Shown here piece by piece: positions 12,370-24,042 of a DNA stretch of 64,000 bases. Both the position numbers and the translations under genes were made by a program. Source of the DNA: Physella acuta (Eukaryota; Mollusca; Gastropoda; Physidae); assembly GCF_028476545.1 (NCBI RefSeq), contig NW_026732287.1:1-64000 (forward strand), read 5' to 3'. Within the stretch, counting starts at the first letter, position 1; every line of letters begins with the position of its first letter. The notes under the pieces were generated by a model. It was given only the letters and a program-made list of their open reading frames with translations. It ran no database searches and was not told the origin of the DNA.

Positions 12370-12618
12370 CAGTGTTTCTTCCAGACTTTTTTCTCCGGGG
12401 GGGGGGGGGGGGCACCTGAAATTTTCGGGGGGGGGGGGGGGCGGTAGACTTTCTTCGGGGAGGGGGTGGACACTATTAAAATAATATATTTTCTATATAT
12501 ATTATATAAATTTAATTTCGTTCGGGGGGGGGGACGGTAGAATGTTTTCGGGCGGGGGGGGGGGGGGGGGGGCAAAGCCCCCCCCCCCTACCCGAAGAGA
12601 TGCCTGGAAGAAACTCTA
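12370..12618. mobile_element. hAT-type MITE, copy 1, with 8-bp target duplication
   Basis: The element begins CAGTGTTTCTTCCAG and ends with the inverse of TAGAGTTTCTTCCAG (13 of 15 match). It is flanked on both sides by ATTACTAT (12362-12369 and 12619-12626). An 8-bp duplication plus CAGTG-like ends is the hAT superfamily signature. The body is 249 bp, contains several G/C homopolymer runs and has no gene. A proline-rich 68-codon frame on the minus strand comes from those runs. Confidence 0.8.
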
Positions 12619-12836
12619 ATTACTATATTTATTAATAGAAGGGTAGATAACTAGCTAGACAAGATCACCTTACCAGTCAGGTGAGCTGTGGTTCACACCG
12701 AATGTTTACAACTGTAGAGCCGGGTCAAGTTAGTGAAGGCTATTAGGGGCAGATAATAAAGTTTTTAAACGAGTTGAAACAGGGGGGAGGTAGCAAGATT
12801 AAAAACTATCCTTCGCTTTATCAGTTTGCTGTTGTC

Positions 12837-12976
12837 CAGAGTTTATTCCAGGCATCTCATCGGAATTTATAGAAAATATATACTTTTAACAGCGCCCCCA
12901 AGAAATTTTAGTCCGCCCCCCCCCCCCCCCCCCGCGAATTTCAAGTGCCCCCAAAATTGTGGTTACGGACGGCTGC
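12837..12976. mobile_element. hAT-type MITE, copy 2 (reverse orientation, degraded)
   Basis: It starts CAGAGTTTATTCCAGGCATC, the reversed right end of copy 1. It continues with the same atagaaaatatat core and the poly-C block followed by gaatttcaagtgccccc. It is shorter than copy 1 and its far end is diverged. The possible target duplication (ctgttgtc versus ctgtttta) is poor. Confidence 0.6.
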
Positions 12977-13017
12977 TGTTTTAAAGCAAATATTTTTAGT
13001 TGTGTCGACTTCATAAA

Positions 13018-13230
13018 TTCAAAAGTGGAAAATAAAACAAATATAAAAAAAACCTGTATGGCGAGTAGCTTTGAAATGCACTGAAAATACGAAAATAAAA
13101 TTAATCTGCGTTATTTCATCAAAGCTTTGCTCGCTCATGAGATCTTTTACATTTTTAGCGGCCAAAGCTTTTATGAAAGAAAGCAGATTAGTTTTATTTT
13201 CTTATTTTCAGGGCATTTTAAAAGGTTGTT
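13018..13230. mobile_element. Foldback element, copy 2
   Basis: Same arrangement as 11893-12105. The left arm is actgaaaatacgaaaataaa, the central segment is ctcatgagatcttttacatt, and the right arm is ttttattttcttattttcag. An 88-codon frame that crosses it is an artefact. Confidence 0.65.
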
Positions 13231-13604
13231 GCTGTAAAAAAAATATTTTGTATTTGTTTTATTTCCTTTTAAGCAGCTGGTTGAAGAGAATTGTTTTTGA
13301 TGTAAAACTGACAATAAATGCTGTACATACCCAATGAATGAATTGAAGTCACGTGACCTAAGGGTAAACACGCGTCACAAGTCTGGTCAATGGAAGCGAG
13401 GCTTGGACGAAATGACTGGACAGGTGCGACTCAACAACGCAAATCAAATCACGGAGCAGGGGAGGTTAATCAAATCAACCAGCAAGGGAGGTTAATCAGG
13501 GCCCGATAAAAGACGCGAAAAGCTGTGGCTGCTTGCTGCTGGTAGTGGAGTGGGCAGTTGGTTGCATGCATGTGAGCTCTAGCTCGCTCATTCTGTCTAG
13601 CTTG
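13231..13604. other. Non-genic spacer
   Basis: No gene; a short duplication around aatcaaatca/gggaggttaatca at 13440-13500. Confidence 0.5.
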
Positions 13605-14708
13605 TGGTGCTAGCTCTACCTGTAAGGTGCTAGCTCTACCTGTAAGGTGCTAGCTCTACCTGTAAGGTGGTAGCTCTACCTGTAAGGTGGTAGCTCTACC
13701 TGTAAGGTGCTAGCTCTTAAGGTGTTAGCTCTACCTGTAAGGTGGTAGCTCTACCTGTAAGGTGCTAGCTCTACCTGTAAGGTGCTAGCTCTACCTGTAA
13801 GGTGCTAGCTCTACCTGTAAGGTGCTAGCTCTACCTGTAAGGTGGTAGCTCTACCTGTAAGGTGGTAGCTCTACCTGTAAGGTGCTAGCTCTTAAGGTGT
13901 TAGCTCTACCTGTAAGGTGGTAGCTCTACCTGTAAGGTGCTAGCTCTACCTGTAAGGTGCTAGCTCTACCTGTAAGGTGCTAGCTCTACCTGTAAGGTGC
14001 TAGCTCTACCTGTAAGGTGCTAGCTCTACCTGTAAGGTGCTAGCTCTACCTGTAAGGTGCTAGCTCTACCTGTAAGGTGCTAGCTCTACCTGTAAAGTGG
14101 TAGCTCTATCTGTAAGGTGCTAGCTCTACCTGTAAAGTGGTAGCTCTATCTGTAAGGTGGTAGCTCTACCTGTAAGGTGGTAGCTCTACCTGTAAGGTGG
14201 TAGCTCTACCTGTAAGGTGCTAGCTCTTAAGGTGGTAGATCTACCTGTAAGGTGGTAGCTCTACCTGTAAGGTGCTAGCTCTACCTGTAAGGTGCTAGCT
14301 CTACCTGTAAGGTGCTAGCTCTACCTGTAAGGTGCTAGCTCTACCTGTAAGGTGCTAGCTCTACCTGTAAGGTGCTAGCTCTACCTGTAAAGTGGTAGCT
14401 CTATCTGTAAGGTGCTAGCTCTACCTGTAAAGTGGTAGCTCTATCTGTAAGGTGGTAGCTCTACCTGTAAGGTGGTAGCTCTACCTGTAAGGTGCTAGCT
14501 CTACCTGTAAAGTGGTAGCTCTATCTGTAAGGTGCTAGCTCTACCTGTAAGGTGCTAGCTCTACCTGTAAAGTGGTAGCTCTATCTGTAAGGTGCTAGCT
14601 CTAGCTGTAAGGTGGTAGCTCTACCTGTAAGGTGGTAGCTCTACCTGTAAGGTGGTAGCTCTACCTGTAAGGTGGTAGCTCTACCTGTAAGGTGGTAGCT
14701 CCACCTGT
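13605..14708. repeat. 1.1-kb satellite of 20-bp units
   Basis: Unit tagctctacctgtaaggtgc, about 55 copies. The last base alternates between C and G, and a 14-base short form (tagctcttaaggtg) recurs at regular intervals, which shows that blocks of many units were duplicated together. Confidence 0.95.
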
Positions 14709-15904
14709 GATAGAATCAACTCCACATTACTTCAAGCCGAGACAAGCGGTTCTCCACATACGGCTGTCCACAGCTGTCGACCACACCACCACACTACCAC
14801 ATTGACCACGCTATCACACAACTACATCCACCATATTTACCAAACTACCACACTATCACACTGACCACACATGCCTTAACTAGCCGTCCTTACACCAGTG
14901 GCACTTACACCAGCGGCCCTTACACCTTACACCAGTCCCCTTACACCAAAGTACTGGGCTATCAATGGCTCAGGGTTTGACCAATCGATCCTATGGGACA
15001 AAGCGCGGCGTCCAATTGTTTATCCTGCCCTGTTCTAAAAATAGACGCGGCACTAAACGGTTCAACACCAGCCACATTGCGGATGTCCGAGAAAACAAAT
15101 GTGGGGACAAGAAGGAGAACAAAATTTTATCAAAGTCTTGACGACAACCCAGAACGGTGGGTAAATCTCAAACTTGGGGTAGGTATGAGAGAAAGTATGT
15201 GGCCGAGGCATCTTCACCACGCGGATTTTGTTTCACTTCTAATTCTTGAATATATTTTTTAATATATATCAAAGTAATTTTTTTTTAAAAGCGGGAGTGA
15301 TCTCCCCTAAACTTTCTCGAATATTCTTAGATAATACTGATCTAGTCGGGATATAGACATTTTAAAAAAACTAAATTTTCAAATACTTAAAAAAAACTCA
15401 TAGAAAAAAGTAGTTGCGCAACAAATGAACAGCAAATAATTGGTGTTCAATAGTGCAGAACATTAGTACTTAAGGCCTATATTTTAAAAAAAAATCATAG
15501 GCCTAAATGTATTTCATAAAATAGTTATTGGTCAAAACGCAATGTGCTTTACTACACTTTGAACGATATTAATAAAAAAAAGAGTAAAGAAATAACAAAA
15601 TAGTTAAAAATTGGACACACTCGTTTAACAAATATAGGCTACCAATGAGAAAAATTAGAACAAAAGTATATACATTATTAGCCAACATAACACCATATAA
15701 AATACCAACACCGATTAACTGACTTAAATGTTTCCGTTAAAAACACGGCTAGTCAATAGTATTTTTGTTGTTTTTTAAACTAATTTTTATTTTTAGTTTC
15801 GGCCTAGAAAATTGTATACATTTCATAACGTAGGCTACGTCTTGTTAAGTAGATCTATAGATCTAAATGAAATTTGAATGAAATAGCTCATTTCTTATAT
15901 GTTC
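14709..15904. other. Non-genic spacer
   Basis: A low-complexity region follows (accacactaccac at 14780-14880, cttacaccag at 14890-14950). An 89-codon frame at 14993-15262 is not recognised and has no neighbour or signal to support it. The rest is AT-rich with nothing identifiable. Confidence 0.5.
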
Positions 15905-15960
15905 AAAGACAGGCTGACACACAGACACACACACACAGACACACACACACATACGGACAC
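15905..15960. repeat. CA microsatellite
   Basis: Interrupted (ca)n with cagacacacac units. Confidence 0.9.
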
Positions 15961-16029
15961 AAATTAAGTTTTCCCGACTCAGGCTAGTGTAAAACGTCCA
16001 GATTTATGAAATTCTCGAATTCGATTTTT

Positions 16030-16318
16030 TTTGCACGATTACAATACTTTCTCTATACTCACGTGATTTGTGTGCACGATTACAATACTTCCTCTATACT
16101 CATGTGATTTGTGTGCACGATTACAATACTTCCTCTATACTCATGTGATTTGTGTGCACGATTACAATACTTCCTCTATACTCATGTGATTTGTGTGCAC
16201 GATTACAATACTTCCTCTATACTCATGTGATTTGTGTGCACGATTACAATACTTCCTCTATACTCATGTGATTTGTGTGCAGGATTACAATACTTCCTCT
16301 ATACTCATGTGATTTAGA
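16030..16318. repeat. 39-bp minisatellite, about 7 copies
   Basis: Units of 39 bases containing gcacgattacaatacttcct and ctcatgtgattt; nearly perfect. Confidence 0.95.
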
Positions 16319-17424
16319 AACGCCGAATTAGCGACTAGAGTTTATTAGCGCACTTACGATACATAACTCCTACCCTACCTTAACACACAAACCCTGGAAC
16401 AAATAACACAAACATACAAACTGACAAACACACACACGCACAACGTAGAGCGCTTCAATCTGTGCGGGAGGATGTGTGTGTGTGTGTGTGTTTGATTACA
16501 ACATGCCATGTTTGTAAGTTTGAATCTGATGTACATTCAAACAGTTTGAACCAATGCAATCTTGTCTGGTTATCATCATCATATTTTACAAACAATAATT
16601 TTATTTAAAAAATCTGGAAATGTTTAAGAACACAAAAGCTGGGTAGAAAACATTATAAGAAGCCAAAAGTTTGGCTGTTAAAGCCATTTTTTCTCATTTC
16701 ACAAAGTTTGAAATTTGTTTTTACCTGAAGCCAGCCAGAAATCAGCTGGCCTGTAAGAACAGTAACCCCGTCGTTCACGACAAGAGCTGATGGAGTCATC
16801 TCCCTCGTGAACGTTACCCCCACTGTAACAAGTTCTTTCCACTGGCATATCGACCTTTTGTTAATTAATTATGCATTTAGCCCCCAGCGTCCAGCCGTTA
16901 TGTAATCTGTTTCATCGGTCCATTCATTAGCGGCCCTGAACCCCCCCCCCATCCCAGTGTGCTAGAGCCACCTTATGAGCTGAAACAACATGCGATTTCG
17001 TTCGGGAGCATTCTGTAAACGTGTACGTGAGTCAGATTTAATGCGATGATCTGTGATTGATTTCTGACCAAAAAATGGCGATTTTGTGAATCGTTTAACG
17101 ATACAGGACTCGCGTGGGATTCGTTTTTTTAATCGGTTAATCCATTCAGCCGTGAGAGACAAATAAAAGAGAGATGTAATCACTGGAGATATGTAATGAG
17201 TGGAGAGATGTAATGAGTGGAGAGATGTAATCAATGATCAGACGGAACTGTTTAATACAATTCTTAAACTGATACAGTTGGACGAGGAAAACTCAGGAAA
17301 TAGCGTGCGTCATATCTGTGTGTTTGGGGGAAATACGAAACTAGAGATTTGATTAGCTCGGTTCTAATTCTAAGTAGGATGTTCAACAGTCAAAGGAGAG
17401 GGGTGGGATTTTTAAAGCATGGTT
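16319..17424. other. Non-genic spacer
   Basis: A CA-rich and GT-rich stretch lies at 16420-16495. A short repeat of gagagatgtaat lies at 17170-17230. A 90-codon minus-strand frame at 16962-17234 is not recognisable. Confidence 0.5.
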
Positions 17425-17998
17425 GGCCTGGCTAGGCGTGACTTAGGCTAGCCTGGCTAGGCGTGACTTAGGCTAGCCTGGCTAGGCGAGACTTAGGCTA
17501 GCTTGGGTAGGCGTGACTTAGGTTAGCCTGGCTAGGCGTGACTTAGGCTAGCCTGGCTAGGCGAGACTTAGGCTAGCCTGGCGTGACTTAGGCTAGCCTG
17601 GCTAGGCGTGACTTAGGCTAGCCTGGCTAGGCGAGACTTAGGCTAGCCTGGCGTGACTTAGGCTAGCCTGACGTGACTTAGGCTAGCTTGGGTAGGCGTG
17701 ACTTAGGTTAGCCTGGCTAGGCGTGACTTAGGCTAGCCTGGCTAGGCGAGACTTAGGCTAGCCTGGCGTGACTTAGGCTAGCCTGGCTAGGCGTGACTTA
17801 GGCTAGCCTGGCTAGGCGAGACTTAGGCTAGCCTGGCGTGACTTAGGCTAGCCTGGCGTGACTTAGGCTAGCCTGGCGTGACTTAGGCTAGCCTGGCGTG
17901 ACTTAGGCTAGCCTGGCGTGACTTAGGCTAGCTTGGGTAGGCGTGACTTAGGTTAGCCTGGCTAGGCGTGACTTAGGCTAGCCTGGCTAGGCGAGACC
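17425..17998. repeat. Satellite with 25-bp and 20-bp forms
   Basis: The 25-base form has ctaggcgtgacttaggctag then cctgg. A 20-base form gcgtgacttaggctagcctg lacks the internal ctagg. Blocks of both forms repeat in the same order, showing multi-unit duplication. Confidence 0.95.
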
Positions 17999-18374
17999 AA
18001 GACAATGCACGATGTTGATAGCGAAGATTGGACAAAAAAGATGGAACATGTTTGACAAACGTCGAATTAAAATTACCAGACACATTCGAAAATGAGAAGA
18101 TTTGAACATCTATTTTTAGAACATATGTATTTAAATTAGAAAAAAACATTGTGCCGGTTTTTTAATGCACAAATTCTTTTTTTTTAAAGCTGCATTCACC
18201 TTATCTGGCTAGTGCTTGTCGTCATGAGCCGGCAATATTGCACACAAATGCCACACACAAATGCCACATATAAATGCCACACGTTGTAAAATGCAGCATG
18301 TCAATAAGATGTCTAATTTTACAAGCTTTTATTTAACTTGCTTCCTCTGTCTATCTTGCTTTTGTCTTCCGTTA

Positions 18375-18482
18375 TAGATCGAAACGGGCTAGCGAATTTC
18401 GAGCACTTCTAACTGACCGATTCGTTTCAAAGTTGGCACATCGGTCAAGACTTTAAATACAATGCAATATGGCAATAAATGT
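18375..18482 (+). repeat. Dispersed repeat module (gatcgaaacggg family)
   Basis: Sequence gatcgaaacgggctagcgaa, cacttctaactgaccgattc and tttcaaagttggcac matches the reverse complement of 61560-61660 closely, and 3895-4010 more weakly. Family not identified. Confidence 0.6.
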
Positions 18483-18564
18483 GACTTCATTGGATGCCTA
18501 GATAATTTTTTTACTTTGCACGACATGTGTTAATCTGACAAGAATGAGAAAAAGTTTTCAAGAT

Positions 18565-18645
18565 TTGAAACACAAAGCTAGAACCGGATCAAACTAAGTT
18601 CTATGTTAACGCTAACCACTCGACCACCAAGAGCAGGTAGTAGAC
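18565..18645 (-). mobile_element. tRNA-derived SINE-like fragment
   Basis: Read on the minus strand it has a box A-like tggtcgagtggttagcg followed about 35 bases later by a box B-like ccggttctagc. The box A is almost the one in the element at 4229. No functional tRNA fold is evident. Confidence 0.45.
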
Positions 18646-18854
18646 ATCAAAGTTTTGACGGGCTAAGCAAGAGCAACACAAAAGGTCAAGAGGTCACAAG
18701 CTACAGTAACACAATAGGTCACGGAGAGAATCTTTTAAAAGTAAATTGATTAGCAAACAAAAAAATGAAGAGACAAACCTCACTTCTTAAAAACTTCACA
18801 AATCTTAACGGTTGTTTCATTGTTTCATGTTGTGATAAAAAATGTATTGTAACA

Positions 18855-18860
18855 TTTATT
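18855..18860 (-). terminator. Polyadenylation signal AATAAA
   Basis: AATAAA on the minus strand about 120 bases after the stop codon of the receptor at 18980-20038; a plausible poly(A) signal in ordinary spacing. Confidence 0.45.
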
Positions 18861-18979
18861 CTCTTCTGATTCGCAAGTGGTGTAGCTAATCTTCAGAGTA
18901 TAAATTAAAATAATTAACGAGAAGCTAATGATCTACTTTAGATTGAAATGATTGCGTTGAGCTAATGCTCGAGTTGACC

Positions 18980-20038
18980 TCATTTCTTTTTCTTGAAAGC
19001 AAAAGTCTCGTAGAAAACGGTTCTAAATTTGGTGCTCATCTTGAGATAGACGAACAGGTTGATGGAGGCGTTGGCGGCCTCCAGGATGTGGGAGAAGGCG
19101 AAGACGGTGGTGAAGAGGTTGTTGTAGAGCTTGCCGCGGTTGAACTCCGGCACGATGAGCATGGTGACGAACAGGACGGTGCCGGGGAAGAAGCTGGCCA
19201 CGAAGAGGGCGGCGATCAGCACGATCATCTGGGAGACCTTCTGGTCCTTGCTGGACATGGAGCTCTGCTTGTCCGCAGACACGGACTTCTTGCGCCACTC
19301 GGCCTTCTTGTCCAGGTTCAGAACCAGGATGGACGTGCACGCGATGATGACGGCGAAGGCGGCGAAGGTCAGGACAAGGTTGATGGCGATGACGCTGTTG
19401 TAGATGAACTCGCGCTCCGGGGTGAAGGCCATGCCGAGGAGGGTCTTGTTCCGGTCCGGGTACCAGAGCCACTCGAGGCGTGTGGTGTAGTAGACGGGCG
19501 GCATCGTCATGCCCAGCAGGAAGAAGGAGACGCAGATAAAGATGGCGGCTCTCTTGGGCGTCATGATGGCCTTGATCTTGAGGGGTATGGCGATACACAG
19601 GCAGCGCTCAAGCGTGACGAAGGCCGTGATCCAGCTAGAGACCCGCGTCAGGTAGAGCTTGACCCAGCCCCCACTCAGGTACACGACGGAGAGCGTGTCG
19701 AAGTAGACGTCGGAGTAGGTGAAGAGCGGGTTGAAGCAGATGCCCATCCAGAAGAGGACAACCACGCTGGCCAGGTCGGAGATGGTCAACCCGATCAGGG
19801 TCACGTTGACCGTCTCGCCACAACCCAACTTCCGGAAGACGACGAGACAGAGACCGTTCGTCACGATGCCGATCACGCTGCTCACCTCGTACATGGCGCA
19901 CTTGACCACCACGAAAAATATTTTGGCCATGTCGTCGTTCAGAATTTTGTCCCGGGGTGGGGCCTTCTGGGTCAGAATGACCGAGAGGTTGCTGGGAATG
20001 GTCGAGGTGACAATTTCCATCACGTCAGTTAAACCCAT
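18980..20038 (-). CDS. Chemosensory-type class A GPCR, intact, single exon
   Basis: This 352-residue rhodopsin-like receptor has a short N-terminus with an NLS glycosylation sequon (about 17) and seven hydrophobic helices. TM1 is about 44-68 (GIVTN), TM2 about 78-101 (LTISDL), TM3 about 118-148 ending in ERC in place of DRY, TM4 about 164-184, TM5 about 212-241, TM6 about 270-296 and TM7 about 308-332. In TM7, SINLFVY stands where NPxxY usually is. Loop 2 carries WYPDRNKTLLG. A Lys-rich tail ends the protein. The first ATG is at 20038; an open frame extends four codons upstream without one. It shares ERCLCIA, WYPDRNKTLLG and VPEFN with the receptor at 31990-33093, so the two are paralogs. Similarity to gastropod candidate chemoreceptors is from memory of the family; the ligand is unknown. 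Confidence 0.9.
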   Translation of the reverse strand: MGLTDVMEIVTSTIPSNLSVILTQKAPPRDKILNDDMAKIFFVVVKCAMYEVSSVIGIVTNGLCLVVFRKLGCGETVNVTLIGLTISDLASVVVLFWMGICFNPLFTYSDVYFDTLSVVYLSGGWVKLYLTRVSSWITAFVTLERCLCIAIPLKIKAIMTPKRAAIFICVSFFLLGMTMPPVYYTTRLEWLWYPDRNKTLLGMAFTPEREFIYNSVIAINLVLTFAAFAVIIACTSILVLNLDKKAEWRKKSVSADKQSSMSSKDQKVSQMIVLIAALFVASFFPGTVLFVTMLIVPEFNRGKLYNNLFTTVFAFSHILEAANASINLFVYLKMSTKFRTVFYETFAFKKKK

Positions 20039-20436
20039 GACACGTGACACTGACTGATCCCTGACTGATCCCTGACTGAGTCCAACAGTCTGAACAACAG
20101 AATAGTATAGTAAGATTTATTGCGCCAAAATACTAATTAAGATTTTAACTGCGTACTTTTAGATTCCTGTAATTAAAATGTTGAAAACCGCAACGAAAAT
20201 GTACTTCTTGTTCAAAATGTGTATGAAGCAAAGATACACAACTCTAAGAGACGGCAGAGAGTTATCTTTGACCACAAGCAACACGACAAGAAAGTCAACG
20301 GCCCCACCCCCGGGCCTGGCTCCGCCCCCTAGCAGCAGGTTGATGAAGACATAGCACAAATGCCTGGAACTTTTTTCTTCGCGCAAGAATAAAACGGTCA
20401 GTTTCAAAAGAATGTGTAAAACAAACATTAAAACAC
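20039..20436. other. 5' flank of the chemosensory-type receptor
   Basis: A short duplication ctgactgatcc lies just upstream of the gene. No TATA box or other clear promoter element. An 89-codon minus-strand frame at 20159-20428 is unrecognised. Confidence 0.5.
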
Positions 20437-20608
20437 TCTAAGGGTTCGTGGCTATGGTGAAACACATCAACGCGTTAAAAAAGGGTTCGTGGCTATGGTG
20501 AAACAAATCAACGCGTTATAAAATTGTTCGTGGCTATGGTGAAACAAATCAACGCGTTAAAAAATGGTTCGTGGCTATGGTGAAACAAATCAACGCGTTA
20601 AAAAATAA
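20437..20608. repeat. About 40-bp minisatellite, 4 copies
   Basis: Each unit contains gttcgtggctatggtgaaac and aatcaacgcgttaaaaaa. Confidence 0.95.
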
Positions 20609-21680
20609 AGTTCAGTGCGTACATGCATGAGTTTCTAACTTTCTTTTTATATAAATTCGCAGCCACTTTCTAAAAACAATGTAATTATGGATTAAGCCAT
20701 TAAAAATCTAAAATATTTTAACAGTGACTTCATATTTGATTGAGATCAATGTTAAGGCCGGTCTAGCTGTGTTTTGTTGCCGGTTGTCGCGCATGAATCT
20801 TCTGTCACGGTCGACTCACCACCACAGGAGCTATAATTAGATACGGTTACTGGTGCCTCGTGCAGTCAGCCGTGCTAATTATAGTCCTGGTACTTGGTGC
20901 CTCGTTAGACAATATAAGCTCTAAGATTATCTTTACCTATTGGACTGTGTCCAGCGCTGTTTCATTCATCTTCAAGAAAACATTGATAAGCCAAACTTGG
21001 CAGGTGGAAGAAATCTATGTTCTCCCCAACTTTCTCGTCACGGTTGCTTGGCGTCACCCCCATCTAACTACAAGATTTGTGTGAAGCGTGACACGAAGAT
21101 TCTCGAAAGCAATGTTTAAGCTACACAATCAACTCAAGTTGGTACTGTAAGGTCAAGGCAAACATTGTTTTGATTTGACGACAAATTGTGACAAATTGAC
21201 GGGGAAAACTTGAACTCGCTCCAGCGATGCGTGACTAGGTTTTGTAGTTAACCGTGACGTTAGTGAGTTGTCAGAACGATCTTCACACGGGGGGGGGGGG
21301 GGGGGGGGGTGAGAATTCATATGTCAACAGCACAGGGAAGCTGAATAAACTAATTAGCTGCACCAGACGTCCCATGTAATTAGGACATGACCAATCATTA
21401 TGTTTGTTGTTTCTGTGGACTCAAGAAAATTTTAATTATCATTCTGTCATCTTAGTTTTTGTGTCAATTTGTTTTTCGTTTCTCCCTGCCTTTTTAATGA
21501 GCGTGTTTTCAATTAAATCTAATTATATCTTATCCACAAAGGCCACATACCTCCTATTGAGTTGACAGGTTGGGAAATCAGTATATAAGTAGGCAGGAAT
21601 CACTTTTTGTTTTTTTAACTAGTTATGTTGGCTTTGGCTAGTGTGTATGTATGATATGAGGTAAGTTGTGTAAATGTTTG
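20609..21680. other. Non-genic spacer
   Basis: No gene recognised. A poly-G run of about 20 lies at 21289-21309. A 74-codon frame at 20860-21084 starts with a hydrophobic stretch but lacks other support. Confidence 0.5.
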
Positions 21681-21681
21681 C

Positions 21682-22000
21682 TGATTACAAAGTTGTAAGT
21701 AAATAGGAACTACAATTTGTAAGTATATTTGTAGATTTACAAAGTTGTAAGTAAATAGGAACTACAATTTGTAAGTATATTTGTAGATTTACAAAGTTGT
21801 AAGTAAATAGGAACTACAATTTGTAAGTATATTTGTAGATTTACAAAGTTGTAAGTAAATAGGAACTACAATTTGTAAGTATATTTGTAGATTTACAAAA
21901 TTGTAAGTAAATAGGAACTACAATTTGTAAGTATATTTGTAGATTTACAAAGTTGTAAGTAAATAGGAACTACAATTTGTAAGTATATTTGTAGATTAGC
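21682..22000. repeat. 52-bp minisatellite, 6 copies
   Basis: Units of 52 bases beginning tttacaaagttgtaagtaaa, nearly identical. Confidence 0.95.
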
Positions 22001-22039
22001 AATGTTGTTGGTAGCATAACACTTGAGATACACGCCGCT

Positions 22040-22374
22040 TGTTAAAACATTGTGGTAACCCAATCATTCAACTTGAGGCTAAAGGATTGTGGCACTCCAA
22101 TCATTCAACTTGAGGCTAAAGGATTGTGGCACTCCAATCATTCAACTTGAGTCTAAAGGATTGTGGCACTCCAATTATTCAACTTGAGGCTAAAGGATTG
22201 TGGCACTCCAATCATTCAACTTGAGGCTAAAGGATTGTGGCACTCCAATCATTCAACTTGAGGCTAAAGGATTGTGGCACTCCAATCATTCAACTTGAGG
22301 CTAAAGGATTGTGGCACTCCAATCATTCAACTTGAGGCTAAAGGATTGTGGCACTCCAATCATTCAACTTGCAT
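22040..22374. repeat. 37-bp minisatellite, about 9 copies
   Basis: Units of 37 bases containing gcactccaatcattcaactt and gaggctaaaggattgtg. Confidence 0.95.
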
Positions 22375-22397
22375 ATTTGTTGTATTGATGGGCCGCC

Positions 22398-22952
22398 GTT
22401 ATGTCACCACCTCGACATGTCACCACCTCGACATGTCACCACCTTGACATGTCACCACCAAGTCATGTCACCACCAGGACATGTCACCACCTCGACATGT
22501 CACCACCTCGACATGTCACCACCTTGACATGTCACCATCTTGACATGTCACCACCTCGACATGTCACCACCTTGACATGTCACCACCAAGTCATGTCACC
22601 ACCAGGACATGTCACCACCTCGACATGTCACCACCAGAACATGTCACCACCTCGACATGTCACCACCTTGACATGTCACCACCAAGTCATGTCACCACCA
22701 GGACATGTCACCACCTCGACATGTCACCACCAGAACATGTCACCACCTCGACATGTCACCACCAGGACATGTCACCACTTTGACATGTCACCTCCTCGAC
22801 ATGTCATCACCGCTACATGTCACCAACTCGACATGTCACCACCTCGACATGTCACCACCAGGACATGTCACCACCAGGACATGTCACCACCTCGACATGT
22901 CACCACCAGGACATGTCACCACCTCGACATGTCACCACCGCTACATGTCATC
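22398..22952. repeat. 16-bp satellite, about 34 copies
   Basis: Unit atgtcaccacctcgac; bases after accac vary (ctcgac, cttgac, caggac, caagtc) in recurring order. Overlapping frames of up to 198 codons are artefacts. Confidence 0.95.
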
Positions 22953-23024
22953 GTTATTCATTCACCATATTCTCTAAACACGTCACACTTCATATAGCCG
23001 TACCTCATATTTCTAAACGTCCTT

Positions 23025-23637
23025 GTGTCATTTGTACCTGTCCTCAACCTTCTGTCATTTGTACCTGTCCTCACACCTCTTGCCATTTGTACCTGTCCTC
23101 ACACCTCTTGCCATTTGTACCTGTCCTCACACCTCTTGCCATTTGTACCTGTCCTCACACCTCTTGTCATTTGTACCTGTCCTCACACCTCTTGCCATTT
23201 GTACCTGTCCTCACACCTCTTGCCATTTGTACCTGTCCTCACACCTCTTGCCATTTGTACCTGTCCTCACACCTCTTGCCATTTGTACCTGTCCTCACAC
23301 CTCTTGCCATTTGTACCTGTCCTCACACCTCTTGCCATTTGTACCTGTCCTCACACCTCTTGCCATTTGTACCTGTCCTCACACCTCTTGTCATTTGTAC
23401 CTGTCCTCACACCTCTTGCCATTTGTACCTGTCCTCACACCTCTTGCCATTTGTACCTGTCCTCACACCTCTTGCCATTTGTACCTGTCCTCACACCTCT
23501 TGTCATTTGTACCTGTCCTCACACCTCTTGTCATTTGTACCTGTCCTCACACCTCTTGTCATTTGTACCTGTCCTCACACCTCTTGTCATTTGTACCTGT
23601 CCTCAAACCACTTGTCATTTGTACATGTCCTCACGTT
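23025..23637. repeat. 28-bp satellite, about 21 copies
   Basis: Unit of 28 bases containing catttgtacctgtcctcaca. With the neighbouring arrays it keeps frames of 240, 367 and 445 codons open; none shows coding constraint. Confidence 0.95.
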
Positions 23638-23663
23638 TGCTTTATGGTCAGGCCTATCAAGGC

Positions 23664-24042
23664 TGTACTGGTTATATTTCTGGTTGCTGGTTACATTTCT
23701 GGTTGCTGGTTACATTTCTGGTTGCTGGTTACATTTCTGGTTACTGATTACATTTCTGGTTGCTGGTTACATTTCTGGTTGCTGGTTACATTTGTGGTTG
23801 CTGGTTACATTTCTGGTTGCTGGTTACATTTCTGGTTGCTGGTTACATTTCTGGTTGCTGGTTACATTTCTGGTTGCTGGTTACATTTCTGGTTGCTGGT
23901 TACATTTGTGGTTGCTGGTTACATTTCTGGTTGCTTGTTACATTTCTGGTTGCTGGTTACATTTGTGGTTGCTGGTTACATTTCTGGTTGCCGGTTACAT
24001 TTCTGGTTGCTGGTTACATTTCTTGTTGCTGGTTACATCTGG
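23664..24042. repeat. 19-bp satellite, about 20 copies
   Basis: Unit ctggttgctggttacattt, with occasional tttgt for tttct. Confidence 0.95.

Noticed and set aside
14993-15262. 89-codon frame as a small gene
   Set aside because: No recognisable domain, signal peptide or splice context; length is within chance for this window.
18965-20032. 355-codon plus-strand frame opposite the first chemosensory-type receptor
   Set aside because: It is the GC-rich antisense shadow of a clear seven-helix receptor. The same holds for 1824-2294 and 32149-33180.
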